Shown here: one piece after another, positions 11,501 to 22,338 of the stretch | Layout of the letters: each line of letters starts with the position of its first letter | Position numbering within the stretch: the first letter of the stretch is position 1 | NCBI GenBank assembly: GCA_033239125.1 | Contig: BSWB01000003.1 | Coordinates: forward strand, 29,031,001 to 29,095,000 | Reading direction: 5' to 3' | Source: Fagopyrum homotropicum | Lineage: Eukaryota > Streptophyta > Magnoliopsida > Caryophyllales > Polygonaceae | DNA: 64,000 bases | Position numbers and translations under genes: made by a program | The notes under the pieces: model-generated | The model's database searches: none | The model's input: only the letters and a program-made list of their open reading frames with translations | What the model was told of the DNA's origin: nothing

Positions 11501-12628
11501 ACTTCATTTCTCTAGTCCGATTGTGTCATTCATCTAGCTAAATAGTCGTTTCAAGTTTCCACGATAGCTTGCAAGCGTCTTTGAAATTATTATGGCCGAA
11601 ATGATCATCCACTTACAGTTCCTTTTGCATGGACCATCTGTGTTGGTGGCTTAGGTCCCGTGATAATTCGGGTTACCCTGGATTCTCGAGTCCAGCAAGG
11701 ACGTTCTCCCATACCCCTTTTCTTCACTGATGTTGGTGGTAATATCAATTTCTTACATCTTCGAGGAGGTCAAAACCTCTCCACATTTATGGGGTCTGCC
11801 TTTTCGCTTTTACACTCCATTGTAGGTCTTCATTCTGTGCACCTTAGATTATCACACCCAGATTGACACTCTATCTCTTCTGGTTTCTAATGCCCATAAT
11901 GGTCTATGGGGCATCCACCTCGATGGTAATGTCCTTGATTCCGCAATCTTGCTTGTACTCAATTCTACTTGTCTCGTTCCAATATTGTTATCTCTACCCC
12001 GCACTCTTGTAGTCTCTTGCATGGTTCTTATAATTCATCTCTCGGCTTCATACAACCAAGTCCCTTGTATGACCTTCTATTTCTTCTATCTGAGTTGACT
12101 CAGGGATTTCTTCCTCATCTGATTGTGCTTGTGGTAAAAATTATCTTCACAACTTTACTTCCTTGCTCACTTGTTCTTTGGATGCACTCTAAGGATCACC
12201 AAGCGGCCTACCCGAGTGTAATACTCAATTCAAGGTCCGATTCCATTGCCTTGTGTTGGAGATTCGTCAAGTCCGCAGTTGATTTATCGAGAGTCGATAA
12301 TCGCTTCGTGATATCACGACTAAAGGATATTTTATATCCTTTAGGATACTAACATGCTATACATATACATATATATAATCATACATTAGAACATATCGAT
12401 ATAAGTCTATCTACTAACTAACACACCTATCATGCTAAGTTGTAGAGATCCACGGAGAGCGATGGTAGTCCGACGTACTACTAACCCACAACCCAACTAT
12501 GCTCGTGTAAAAACATAACTCCGTTTTGAAAATTTTAGACCCCTTTCGGGTTCTAGTTATTTTATACAATCGGTCTTTCAGAAGATTTCAAGTGCCATTG
12601 TTGCCAACCTAGAGCTCTGATACCATAT
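8567..12628 (-). pseudogene. G1a internal region, coding remnants only
   Basis: No frame above about 130 codons and no intact domain is readable in 4 kb. The 3' end has a purine tract (complement of CCCCCTT at 8573-8579) preceded by the palindrome AAGTTTCGTCCCGAAACTT at 8586-8604. A second, older-looking copy of the same LTR-start, purine-tract and palindrome module lies at 8710-8758. G1b has the same duplicated arrangement. The region appears homologous to 51234-55402, so decay or compression predates both copies. Confidence 0.65.
12614..12625 (-). other. Primer binding site, tRNA-iMet type (G1a)
   Basis: The reverse complement reads TGGTATCAGAGC, the standard initiator Met primer site. It lies 3 bases from the LTR edge at 12629 and fixes the element orientation as minus. 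Confidence 0.9.
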
Positions 12629-15598
12629 TGTAACACCCCAAATTCTGAGAACTCGGGGAGCTACTGGTTAGGACCTCACAATGGGTCCCGACCATAGTTT
12701 GACAACAATTTTACTTGGATCTTACAACAAGGCACAAAAGTATTTAAAACATTTGAAAACTGTAAACAATATATACATGGAGAATATGTATCAGCCTTAC
12801 AAGAAAAGCTACTAAAATGATGCATATGAAGAACAGAAGACATCCCCGTCCCCAACTAAATGAGTACGTGGACCCGGCTAACCATTTTCTCCGGATCTCT
12901 CTACAACTGTCTTAACCTGCAAGGCATCTACAAGCGGTATAAAACCGTTAGCTAACATTCTATGCATAAGGATAAAGGTAAAAGCACATACACACAACAT
13001 ACACAATTAACATGCAACACTCAATCCTTTTATTATCTTTAATTAGGTGATAGGTCATTACTAATGATACTTATTTTGTGACACGAGGGATTCCCAAACC
13101 TCGCCCCTATCCCCGTTTACCAACGCGGAATGGTACTAATGCATTTGACCGTCTACCGGACTGGGCTGGTCGCAAGGAACCTCCTAGACTCTCGCAAGAG
13201 CTAGGCAGATGATGTCACGACCCGTTATCATACACTTGGGTCAATTACGTAAATAATAAAGTCGGTCTAATCCGGTTTCGTTGTTTATCATAACTAGCAA
13301 ACACCACTCATACACATTACACTCATACAAGAAAGCCAGTTAAGTAAGTCCGTGGACTTACCAGAATCCAATCTCGTCTCTCTTAACAACACTCAATCAG
13401 TAACGGCAGGAACTCAGTTGCCTGTCAAAGGAGGCACGTGGGTCAACACATTATCCCGGGGTACTTAGAAGTATAAAACTCCTAAGATGTACGATTCCAT
13501 GTGCAGAAGTTATTACAGTGTTTATTTAAGGTAAAATGACTATTTTACCCTTAGTCCCGGAACTTCCAAAAACTCGGAATATGTACTTAAATTATAATTT
13601 GAGGCTAACTAACCATATTCTACTCCCTAGGATGATTTTAGGTAACAACTAGAAAAACTACCTATTTTCTATTTCCCGAAAAGTCACTAAAGTCCAACTA
13701 CAACTTCAAATATAAAATTCGAATAATCTTATAAAAATTCCGAAATAATTTCCTAGATGATCTATGATATCCCATCTACTCATAGGAGAAAGAATTTTTT
13801 AAAATTGTTAAAGCATCGCTTCTACAAAAATTTTTAAAGTTGGTTACAACACTTAACAAACAACACACTGTCTTAACTTTGAAAAAATCATAACTCCTAA
13901 ACTACTCGCTGGATTTATCCCAAATTTTGATATGTTCTACTATAAAATCTTATCTATAATATATCCAAAATTCAGCCTCAAAGGAGATCAAAATCCTATT
14001 TAAAACTATCTCACAAAACCGAATTTCAGCCCAACAGAAAAACTGCTTACGCCTCCTTCTTTGAAAAATCATAAATCTCAAACCACTCGCTGGATTCCTC
14101 TCAAATTTTAATATGTTCTACAACAATATGTCAATCATATAATATCCAAAATTCAAGTCCAACGGAGATTAAGAGTTTATTCAAAACCATCTCACAAAAC
14201 AACATCACTTGCTGTTTTCCCCAACACTCAGCACATATATAAAACTAAATGAGGCGTCAACTTTGGAACACAATAACACTCAAACCGTAACTCCGATTCT
14301 TCCCAAATTTTAGTATGATCTACTATATACTACTGACTACAACATATCCAAAATTCAGCAAAAAGGAAGAAGTCTAACGTACCCAAATCTGATCCCGAAG
14401 TTTACTGTTTGTCACTTCCGAAAACTCAGGAAAACGCTTGAATCTGTACAGCTCACTTATGATTGTTCTGAGTAGGTTTAAAAATGGAAGTAGTACACGT
14501 TAGGCAAGGGAAAGGTGGCCTGAAATGTAGTGTAGCAAGGGGTACAAGCCTTACCCGATTCCAAGACTCGAATGCACGGAAAAGACAGCACGAAGTCTGC
14601 TGCTGCTTGCTGTCACTGGGGCGCATCTGCAGCATGCTGTTGTCGTTGTTGAAGTGCGTTTCTGATCCGCGGGGAAGGCACTCCAGCAGCCTGTATTGCG
14701 TGACTCGCCCCTGTCGTGAGCGCCGAAGGGAGTGCAGCCTTGCCTCTCGTTGTTGTTGTCGTCCGACTTCTGCAGATGGGACCGCCTCAGCCTCAGGAGG
14801 GAAACAGATCCGTGCAGGAGGCATCAACTTCAGGGCTGCTGGCTAGGATCGAAGATGGACAAAGGAAGGCGTGTGCAGAAGGCTCCAACTGATGCGATGA
14901 TAACTGGTGAGCAGTGGGCGGTTTGATGAGTTGAAGGCCGATGAATGCAGCCAAGAAGGAGAGAGAGCAAGTGTAACGACTGAGGAGAATGTTGAACGGC
15001 CTGCAGGAAGAGGGAGTTACGGCTGGCATGTAAGCAGGGTTGTCATGGGCTGCGGCTGGGCCTGTACAAGCAGTCCCGGAATGGGTCACAAGCAAGTAAG
15101 GAGGAGAAGGTGGGCTGTGGTTGTGTGGGCTGAAGATCATAGTCATAAGGTTGGGCTGAAGCAAGGTTAGAAAGCATGGGCTGAGGTTGTCCAGCCTTGT
15201 TAAAACCTTGTCAACAGCTTGTCGAGCTTTGTCAACTGCTTGTCTGGGCCTCGTCAACTGCTTGTCTGGGCCTCGTCACATCTTTGTCATGGTCTCGTCA
15301 CAGCTTTGTCACAGTCTCGTCTCAGCCTAATCATGATCTCGTCTAAAGTCGTCGTTAAGGATTATTTATAAGAATTAGGGTTTGATATAATTCTATCATT
15401 TTATGTGAATTAAATTCTACATAAAATGATAAAAAAATTATAAGAATTAGGGTTTGTTATAATTCTATCATTTTATGTGAATTAAATTTTACATAAAATG
15501 ATAAAATTTGTGAAGAAAGAAAATACTAGATAGAATGGAAAACCGTCAACGGCTCAAAGTCCGATTTGCTTCGGAATTAAACTGAATAAAAAAATTCC
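12629..15598 (-). repeat. G1a 5' LTR (element orientation), outer edge truncated
   Basis: Closely similar to 5539-8566 along its length. It stops at ATTCC and lacks the terminal GGATATTACA seen in the partner. It has only two of the 22-bp units (15231-15274). The outer deletion also removed the expected target duplication, because the flanks CTAAC on the left and AAACTC on the right do not match. Confidence 0.88.
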
Positions 15599-15642
15599 AA
15601 ACTCTACTTGAGTGACTTTCGTTGGTTCTTTCTTTTAGTTTT

Positions 15643-17393
15643 ATGCGAAGAACCCGTGCTGGGAAGGAAATCGTTCCTTACGATCCCGAACCAGAAAAGA
15701 CATACAAATGACGCTTGAAAGAAGCGAAAATGGCCAACCAAGACAATCGTGCGATCTTGAGGCCGAATTGAAGGAGGCAATGGAACAACTGCGCCTCAAT
15801 AGGGAAGAACTGCAGCGCGAGAGGGATCAGACTTGCACCAGAACTGCAGAGATAGAAGTAGATATGGCTGATCTACGAGCCCAAATTCTACATCGACCGA
15901 GGCAGGACCCCGCTCCAGTTGCCGCGGCCGAGATACATCCACCTCGGATACCTGTCCGAGATGTTCTTTTTGCAGAAATTCCACAAACCCTAGGATAGAG
16001 GATGGACCCAAACCAGCAAGAGAGGCGTCCAGGAGTCAACCTAGGTGATCCAGCAGAGCATGATTATGAACTTCGACCGCAAGTTCTATCCATGATCCTT
16101 CAATGCCAGTTTAGAGGTTTAGAGAGGGAGTCTCCGCATCAACATTTACAAAACTATGAGATTTTGATGGAGACCATGAGACCTTTAAAGCTGGAAATAA
16201 TAATTACAAGCTAAGGCCTTTTTACTTTTCTTTGAAGGACAGGGCGCTTACTTGGTATCAGTCTCTTCCTCCTAGAAAGATCAACACTTAGGATTAGATG
16301 ACGAAGGAGTTCTTAACAAAGTTTTTCCCCCTCCAAAACCGCTAAAATGAGAGGGAAGATTAATGCGTTCATAATGAAGGACAAGGAGAGTTTTTCCAAG
16401 TCATGGGAGAGATTTAAAGACGTTCTCTTGGATTGCCCACATCATGGGATTCTAAAGATAGAGTTGTTGGAGATATACTTCAAGGGATTGGATGGAGCTA
16501 CCTAATTCAATCTTCAACTACTCTCCACCGGCACATTCATGGACATGCCGATTGATGAAGCTTGGGAGTTCATTGAGAAACAAGCTTTGCACATGGAGAA
16601 ATACTCCCACCAAGGGGCTGAAAATGGAGTTAAGAGAGTTAATTTTCAGGAAACTCCATCAATTGATAATCAACTCATTTCCCTCAAGAACGATGTGAAG
16701 CAATTGAAGGACCTTTTGGTTTCTCACACCAAGAAGGAAGAAGGAGGATATCAAGGCTCAAGGAACAACAATCATGGTTCCCGGAACAACAATTACAACA
16801 ATAATAGAGGCTTCAACAACAACAATTGGATATCTAACAATCAAAATTCGGGTAAACCTTATTCTAACTCCAATTCAAATAACTCTTTTAATCCCTCTTA
16901 TTCTTCTACTCCATTGAAGAGCCAGGAGCCTGGATCAAATTCGTCCCAGCCAGAAAAGAAAGATGTAGTGCTGGAGGCCATCTTGATCAAGCTCAACGCT
17001 ATGGAGACGTCCATGACTTCATTTTCAAAGGTACAAAAAGTCTAAGAGCAACAATTCTTTACTAAGGCGAATGAAGTGCCAAGAGATCCAGGGAAGCTTC
17101 TAGCAAGGACAGAGAGAAACCCTAAAAGACAGATTATGGCAATAACGATGAGAAGTGGACTAAAAACTGCAGATCCAGTGCCTCGGTCGATGCTAGTGCA
17201 GACGAAGAACACCTCGGTCCAAGTACAGACGAGGAACACTTCGGTCGAGGTGCCACCCGAGGTGGAGTCCCAGAAAGCGACGGCCAAAACTGAAGTTTAT
17301 ATCCCACCTCCTACATATAAACCACCACTCTCATTCCCTCAGTCAAGAGCTAGAGCACATCTAGACAACATTTTGGTAAGTTCGTTGACTTGA
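15643..17393 (+). pseudogene. Athila gag, broken by stops and frameshifts
   Basis: The ATG at 15643 opens MRRTRAGKEIVPYDPEPEK, a typical Athila gag start, but TGA follows at 15709. The frame continues in pieces: a coiled, charged segment (15708-15998), then the gag core with LKDRALTWYQSLP near 16230 and WERFKDVLLDCPHHG near 16410. An Asn-rich stretch (16750-16860) and a Pro-rich tail to 17393 follow. At least two frameshifts and several stops separate the pieces. The protein would have formed the particle shell and bound RNA. The tail carries copies of the CCTCGGTCGAGG-like motif at 17190-17250. Confidence 0.85.
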
Positions 17394-17946
17394 TGAATGA
17401 ACTACATATTAACATCCCTTTCCTTGATGCTATTATAGGGATGCCCGCCTATAGCAAGTTCTTGAAAGAGATTCTATCAAGGAAGAGGAAACTGGAAGAT
17501 TTTGGTGAAGTAAGGATGACATCTAAATCCAGGAGCTTATTCAAATCATGAAGGAGAAGATGCCACCCAAGTTGAGAGATCCCGGCTCATTTTGCATTCT
17601 CATTCAAGTTGGGGATGTGACTTGTGAAGCATTGTGTGATCTAGAAGCCAGAGTGAGCATCATCCCGCTGGATCTATGTGTAAAGATCGGACTTGGAGAG
17701 CCCAAGCCGGTGAAGATAAGGTTATACATGGCGGACCGCTCCATTACCCATCCCATGGGCATTTTGGAAGATGTTCCGGTTCAGTTAGGTAACTTCTACT
17801 TACCTATAGATTTTGTTGTGCTTGATATACCCGCAGATTATCCCGTTCCTATCGTTCTTGGGAGACCATTTCTAACAACTTCCGGTTGCAATTTGGATTG
17901 TAAGAACGCCAAGTTGAAATTCAACATTGGCGGAGATCAAGTGTAG
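17394..17946 (+). pseudogene. Athila aspartic protease region, altered active site
   Basis: 17548-17946 is open for 132 codons. It has the Athila protease pattern: a catalytic segment at residues 29-40, then LYMADRSITHPMGILEDV, FYLPIDFVVLD and VLGRPFL near residues 105-113. The catalytic segment reads CDLEARVSIIP, whereas this lineage normally has D-L-G-A-S. Asp31 remains, but the next conserved Gly is Glu and the Ser is Arg, so activity is unlikely. The 17394-17547 part (near NELHINIPFLDAI) belongs to the same polyprotein but lies in another frame. Confidence 0.82.
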
Positions 17947-17952
17947 TTTCCA

Positions 17953-18412
17953 TTGCTTGCTGCAATGAAAGGAGAGCCGCTGGAGGATGACATCCTCAAC
18001 ATCTATGATGAAGAAGAGTCAAGAGAATTGGTGAGCTCTATCCTTATTAATGACCCTCTTGAAAGAGTTATTAGTTTTAGCTTAACGGAGGAAGGTATAG
18101 ATGCTTCTTGTGATGCAGACATACGGAGCTTAAAGGCACTAGAAGAAGATCAAGGAGCTAAGATTGAAAAACTAATCTAGGAGAGAAGAATCTCCAGTTT
18201 TGGTCCCAGTTCCAGTACCTCGACCGAGGCACTTTCTAGACCAAGCGAGGTGTTCTTATCTGAAGAACATCTCGGTCACCCACTCTGGACCTCGACCGAG
18301 GTCGCAAGCGAGATGATGTCAACTGAGACTTCTGAAAGTCCAGTTCTTCGATCTAAGTCTACTCCACTGGGAAGGAGGGAGCAAGGATCCCCCTCAGAAG
18401 GCACCCCCAGTT
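17953..18412 (+). pseudogene. Athila protease-RT linker with CTCGACCGAG motifs
   Basis: An acidic frame at 17953-18180 ends in TAG and is followed by a Ser/Thr/Glu-rich stretch. Two exact CTCGACCGAG motifs lie here (18219-18228, 18291-18300), plus several half sites such as CTCGGTC and AAGCGAGG. In protein terms they give repeated ST-EV-like segments. The frame that leads into the reverse transcriptase is already open before 18413. Confidence 0.6.
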
Positions 18413-20089
18413 GTGGAGCTTAAACCGCTTCCAAGTCACTTGAGGTATGTTTTCCTTGGACCGGGTTCTACTTATCCCGTCATCGTTAGTGTTTCCCTTT
18501 CCGAAACTGAATTGTTTAAACTGATGCATGTCCTGAGAAAACATCAAAAGGCTTTGGGTTATACTATTGATTATCTTATTGGTTTTAAGCCTTCTTTCTA
18601 CATGCATAGAATACTAATGGAGGATGATCATAAGACTTCACGGGAACCTCAAAGAAGGTTAAATCCGATCATGAAAGAGGTTGTGAAGAAAGAAATTCTT
18701 AAGTTGTTGGATGCAGGTATCATATTTCCTATCTCGGATAGCAAGTGGGTTAGCCTAGTGCATGTAGTTCCGAAGAAAGGAGGGATGACCGTTGTGACAA
18801 ATAAGAACAACGAGTTGATCCCAACTAGGACCGTTACGGGCTGGAGGGTGTGCATCGATTACAGGAAGCTGAACGTGGCCACTCGGAAGGACCATTTTCC
18901 ACTTTCCTTCATCGATCAAATGCTCGAACGGTTAGCCCAACATTCATATTTTTTCTATATAGATGGTTATAGTGGCTTCTTTCAGATTCCTATCCACCCG
19001 GATGATCAAGAGATGACCACTTTCACTTGTTCATGGGGGACATTCGCTTATAGGAGGACGCCATTTGGATTATGTAATGCACCCGCTACCTTCCAGCGAT
19101 GCATGATGGCTATCTTTTCCGAGTATATAGAGGAGATCATGGAGGTATTTATGGATGACTTTTCAGTATATGGTTCCTCTTTTAATGATTGCCTATCTAA
19201 CCTTTCTCTAGTTCTACAAAGATGTGAAGACACTAATCTCGTTTTGAATTGGGAGAAGTGTCATTTTATGGTTAGTGAAGGCATTGTTCTAGGACACCTC
19301 GTTTCTAACCGAGGTATTGAGGTCAATCAAGCTAAGATCGAGACTATTGAGAAACATCCTCCCCCTTGTTCTGTTAAGGGTGTGCGGAGTTTTCTCGGGC
19401 ATGAAGGTTTCTATAGGAGGTTCATTAAGGATATCTCGAAGATTTCTAAAGTAGTAACTAAACTCTTGAATAAGGATGTTGTTTTTGAGTTTTCGCAGGA
19501 ATGTCTTGATGCATTTTACAGGAAAAAGGAAGTGTTGATCTCCGCTCCCAGTATTCGACCTCCGGATTGGACCTTGCCCTTTGAGATCATGTGTGATGCG
19601 AGTGACGTGGCCGTAGGAGCGGTGCTTGGACAAAAAAAGGATGGTTGGATCAACGCCATTTACTATGCTAGCAAGACCCTAGATGAAGCCCAATTAAACT
19701 ACGCCACCATCAAAAAGGAGCTTTTGGCGGTTGTATATGCTTTTGAGAAATTTCGCTCTTACTTGGTGGGAGCGAAAGTTATTGTTTACACTGATTATGC
19801 AGCTATTCATTACTTGCTTGCTAAGAAGGATGCAAAGCCGCTTCTTATTCGTTGGATTCTCTTGCTTCAAGAATTTGACCTAGAGATTCGCGATAAGAAG
19901 GGATCCGAAAATTCTGTTGCGGATCACCTAAGCCAGCTACCTCCCTCTTCACGCGAGAAGGACGACCCACCCGTAGACGACTCATTCCCCATTGAACACT
20001 TGCATTTGCTAGAACGTTTGATAGACTTCTTTATTTCACCCCATGATGAAGGTGAAGTATGGGGTGAGGATACCTTCCAGCATGTTTAG
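18413..20089 (+). CDS. Athila reverse transcriptase-RNase H (pol fragment, integrase lost)
   Basis: An open frame of 558 codons. Its first codon is GTG and the frame is open upstream, so this is an interior part of a polyprotein and not a separate start. RT signatures: WRVCIDYRKLN (about residue 143), FFQIPIHP, and the catalytic VFMDDFSVYG (about residue 245, the Y/F-x-DD box). RNase H follows from about residue 390: CDASDVAVGAVLG, KKELLAVVYAFEKF, YTDYAAIHYLL and VADHLSQL, with all four acidic residues present. The frame then ends within about 45 residues. The integrase zinc finger and DDE core that should follow are absent, which points to an internal deletion. It copies element RNA to DNA inside particles. 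Confidence 0.93.
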   Translation: MELKPLPSHLRYVFLGPGSTYPVIVSVSLSETELFKLMHVLRKHQKALGYTIDYLIGFKPSFYMHRILMEDDHKTSREPQRRLNPIMKEVVKKEILKLLDAGIIFPISDSKWVSLVHVVPKKGGMTVVTNKNNELIPTRTVTGWRVCIDYRKLNVATRKDHFPLSFIDQMLERLAQHSYFFYIDGYSGFFQIPIHPDDQEMTTFTCSWGTFAYRRTPFGLCNAPATFQRCMMAIFSEYIEEIMEVFMDDFSVYGSSFNDCLSNLSLVLQRCEDTNLVLNWEKCHFMVSEGIVLGHLVSNRGIEVNQAKIETIEKHPPPCSVKGVRSFLGHEGFYRRFIKDISKISKVVTKLLNKDVVFEFSQECLDAFYRKKEVLISAPSIRPPDWTLPFEIMCDASDVAVGAVLGQKKDGWINAIYYASKTLDEAQLNYATIKKELLAVVYAFEKFRSYLVGAKVIVYTDYAAIHYLLAKKDAKPLLIRWILLLQEFDLEIRDKKGSENSVADHLSQLPPSSREKDDPPVDDSFPIEHLHLLERLIDFFISPHDEGEVWGEDTFQHV

Positions 20090-20923
20090 GGATGCCGTAC
20101 GGTCCAGCTAGCGACCTTAAATCAAGCGCTTCTTGGGAGGCAACCCAAGATATTGCTTTCTTTTCCCTTTTTCCTAGTTTAGCTTTAGATGGTTTGCTTT
20201 TGCTTTGCTTTGTTTTGTCTTTGGCGTCCTAGACAGAAACCAGGTACTTTCTAAGGAAGGATTACAACTCAGGAGCAACACTGGAAAGGAGAAGTTCGAG
20301 AATTCAAGAAGACGGAGTTTGACTGAGACACATCTCGGTTGCTGTCACAACACCTCGACCGAGATGATTCTTGAGCAACCGAGGCGACTAGAGCTGACAA
20401 AGACCCACCTCGGTCCAGACACCTTGGTCCAGTCGGGACCACCTCGACCGAGGTGACAGCAGAATCGGCGAGGGGTATAAAAGGCAAAAGAAATTCTCTC
20501 TCTTCCCTCCCAAACTTCCCCTCGACCGCGGCACACTCCCCCGACCTCGTTTCTCCGTTTTTCGATCATTTTCTACGATTTTTGCTCCAATCTCGCAAGG
20601 AAAGGCTACGAGATCAGATTACAAGCGAGAAACTGCAACAAAAACGCCTCGATTTGACCTAATCTGGGGTAAATAGTCGAAAACCTTAACTCTTTCTCTC
20701 TTCGCTGATTTTGGAGATTTGTGGCTTTGGTTGCCACATTTTTGTGCTGAAAAGAATATAAGTAACCCATAGGAAGTAATTGGTAGTGAAATTGGGGGAA
20801 AAGAACTAAAAATCAAAGAGTAGAAATCGAACAGTTTTTCGTCTCGGTCCAGTCGAGCTGTATCTCGGCCGAGGTGTTCTTGAGGTTGTCAGACCGACCG
20901 AGGTCGCCTTGTCAGCAACAGTT
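20090..20923 (+). other. Athila region between pol and 3' ORF
   Basis: This stretch has no credible protein frame. Just after pol it contains GCTTCTTGGGAGGCAACCCA (20129-20148), a sequence commonly found after pol in Athila-type elements. Exact CTCGACCGAG motifs lie at 20354 and 20443, with the variant CTCGGCCGAG at 20864. A TATA box lies at 20476 and is followed by a CT-rich leader-like run. Confidence 0.6.
20476..20483 (+). promoter_or_regulatory. Candidate internal promoter ahead of the Athila 3' ORF
   Basis: TATAAAAG lies in a GC-rich setting and is followed by a CT-rich stretch (about 20492-20540), as in plant core promoters with pyrimidine-rich starts. The 16-bp near-palindrome CACCTCGACCGAGGTG ends about 20 bp upstream (20440-20455). 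The next ORF starts at 20924. This arrangement suggests a separate transcript for the 3' ORF. It is inferred from sequence only. Confidence 0.4.
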
Positions 20924-22338
20924 ATGAATTCCAGATCTGACCTCCAGCTTGTCCTGAGAGATACCCCCAGTGGTTCTTCTCCATCCCCTTCCTCTAGACC
21001 TTCCATTCCGGTGATTCACGATCGTCACCAGGCAGACTTTGACCGTATATGCACGCGCCCTGTCATTGCGCCGCGTTTCCTAGATATCCCAGCCTTTGAG
21101 TGCCTCCACGTGGTGGTGGGCTTGAGAAGATGATAGCCATGGTTGGGCTGGAGTGTTTTATGGAGATTAGAGCTCCAGCCTACCTCGAGCCCACCCTAGA
21201 GTTTGTGAGTTCTGTTACTCACCTACCTGAGAGGAAAGCCATCAAGTACCGGTTACTGAACCGGAACTACATAGTTCCCATGGACCAGTTTAGAGATATT
21301 TTTGGCTTCCCAACCCCTACAGTCCCCGACTTTCCTTCTCGAGCCGTAGCTCGACGGTTCTAGGGACAGATTGCTCATGTGGTGGAGCACGTTGATAGAT
21401 GGAAACCTGGAGACTCTAGGGAGCGCATTATATTCCACCTAGATTTCCGTCAAGCCCACCGCATCTTTAGTGAGACCCTTTTGGCGCGTACTAAGACGCC
21501 CTAAAAGATTAGACAAGGGGAGCTTCTGAGTCTTTTCTGTATGGTGACTGGGGGAGTACCTGATTTTGGGGCCATGTTAGCTGAGGATCTTCATCGGATC
21601 AAAGCTAAGGGGAAAGGAGATATCTGTTGTGGAGGACTGGTGACTCGTATCGTGACAATCATGGATCTTGACCTGAGTGCTTGTACATTGGTGGCGGTTG
21701 CAAAGCCGCTAGGACTTCAGGAGATGATCACGAGGAGGATATTGGTTCCTCATGGCCTTACTACACCTTATGTGGCGATGCCTTGGGAGCAGACTGCCCC
21801 TCAGGGTATTCCTTGGTCAAATCAGTTCTCAGTCTTCGATCCCTAGTATTGGTCTACCGCTTGGATACCCTACATAGAGGATGCTAGAGACGCTGCAGCT
21901 ACTCAAGTAGAGGAGGAGCCTGAGGATGATGACGGCGGTGCTGCCATGGAGACAGGGACAAATACAGCCAGCCCTAGTGTGCCAGTTGTCGACTTAGACG
22001 ACGAGGCGACAGAGGAGGAGGCAGCAGCAACACCACCACCATTTCAGCGCAGATCCCGCCGTTGCAGATTCAAAGACCTAGTAGCGTATCAGAGGATTGA
22101 TGACCTCATAGACCAGATGATCGACGCCTATGCTACCCTGACAGTTGACATCCGTGAGCGTTTTGATGATCATCGCCGAGAGATTGAGGGCTGGACACAT
22201 TAGATGCTAGAGGGCCAGCATCACCAGCGCAGGATGATGAAGATGCAGTTCCAGCACACTATGGGTTATCCTTTTGATCCATCCTAGCATCCTTACATCC
22301 CATATCCACCACCACCACCACCAGCAGACCAGGATTAG
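20924..22338 (+). pseudogene. Athila 3' ORF (ATHILA ORF-1-like, env position), decayed
   Basis: The ATG at 20924 starts a frame that shifts near 21110. The second frame then runs to a TAG at 22336. It is interrupted by TAG at 21361, 21844, 22201 and 22285 and TAA at 21502. The middle part (AFECLHVVVG, then APAYLEPTLEFVSSV, YRLLNRNYIVPMDQFRDIFGFP) resembles the plant ATHILA ORF-1 family that follows pol in this lineage. The C-terminal part is acidic, then Pro-rich (22295-22325). Its role is unknown; it sits where some elements carry an env-like gene. The four in-frame TAG codons fit CAG-to-TAG change. Confidence 0.72.

Larger units (their letters stand above)
5539..15598 (-). mobile_element. 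G1a: LTR retrotransposon with 3-kb LTRs and a decayed interior
   Basis: This inverted element is inserted in the Athila leader. Its two long direct repeats (5539-8566 and 12629-15598) begin in element orientation with TGTAATATCC and end GGGTGTTACA. A tRNA-iMet primer site lies by the 12629 LTR, and a purine tract lies by 8567. The interior is only 4.06 kb, with no long frame. The right LTR lacks its last ~10 bp, so no target duplication can be read. The 19-bp palindrome before the purine tract and the LTR style resemble chromoviruses of the Tekay/Del kind; this is inferred. G1b at 48176 is a second copy. Confidence 0.85.

Noticed and set aside
18413..18415. Start codon of the Athila pol frame
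   Set aside because: It is GTG and the frame is open upstream in the polyprotein, so it is not a real start.
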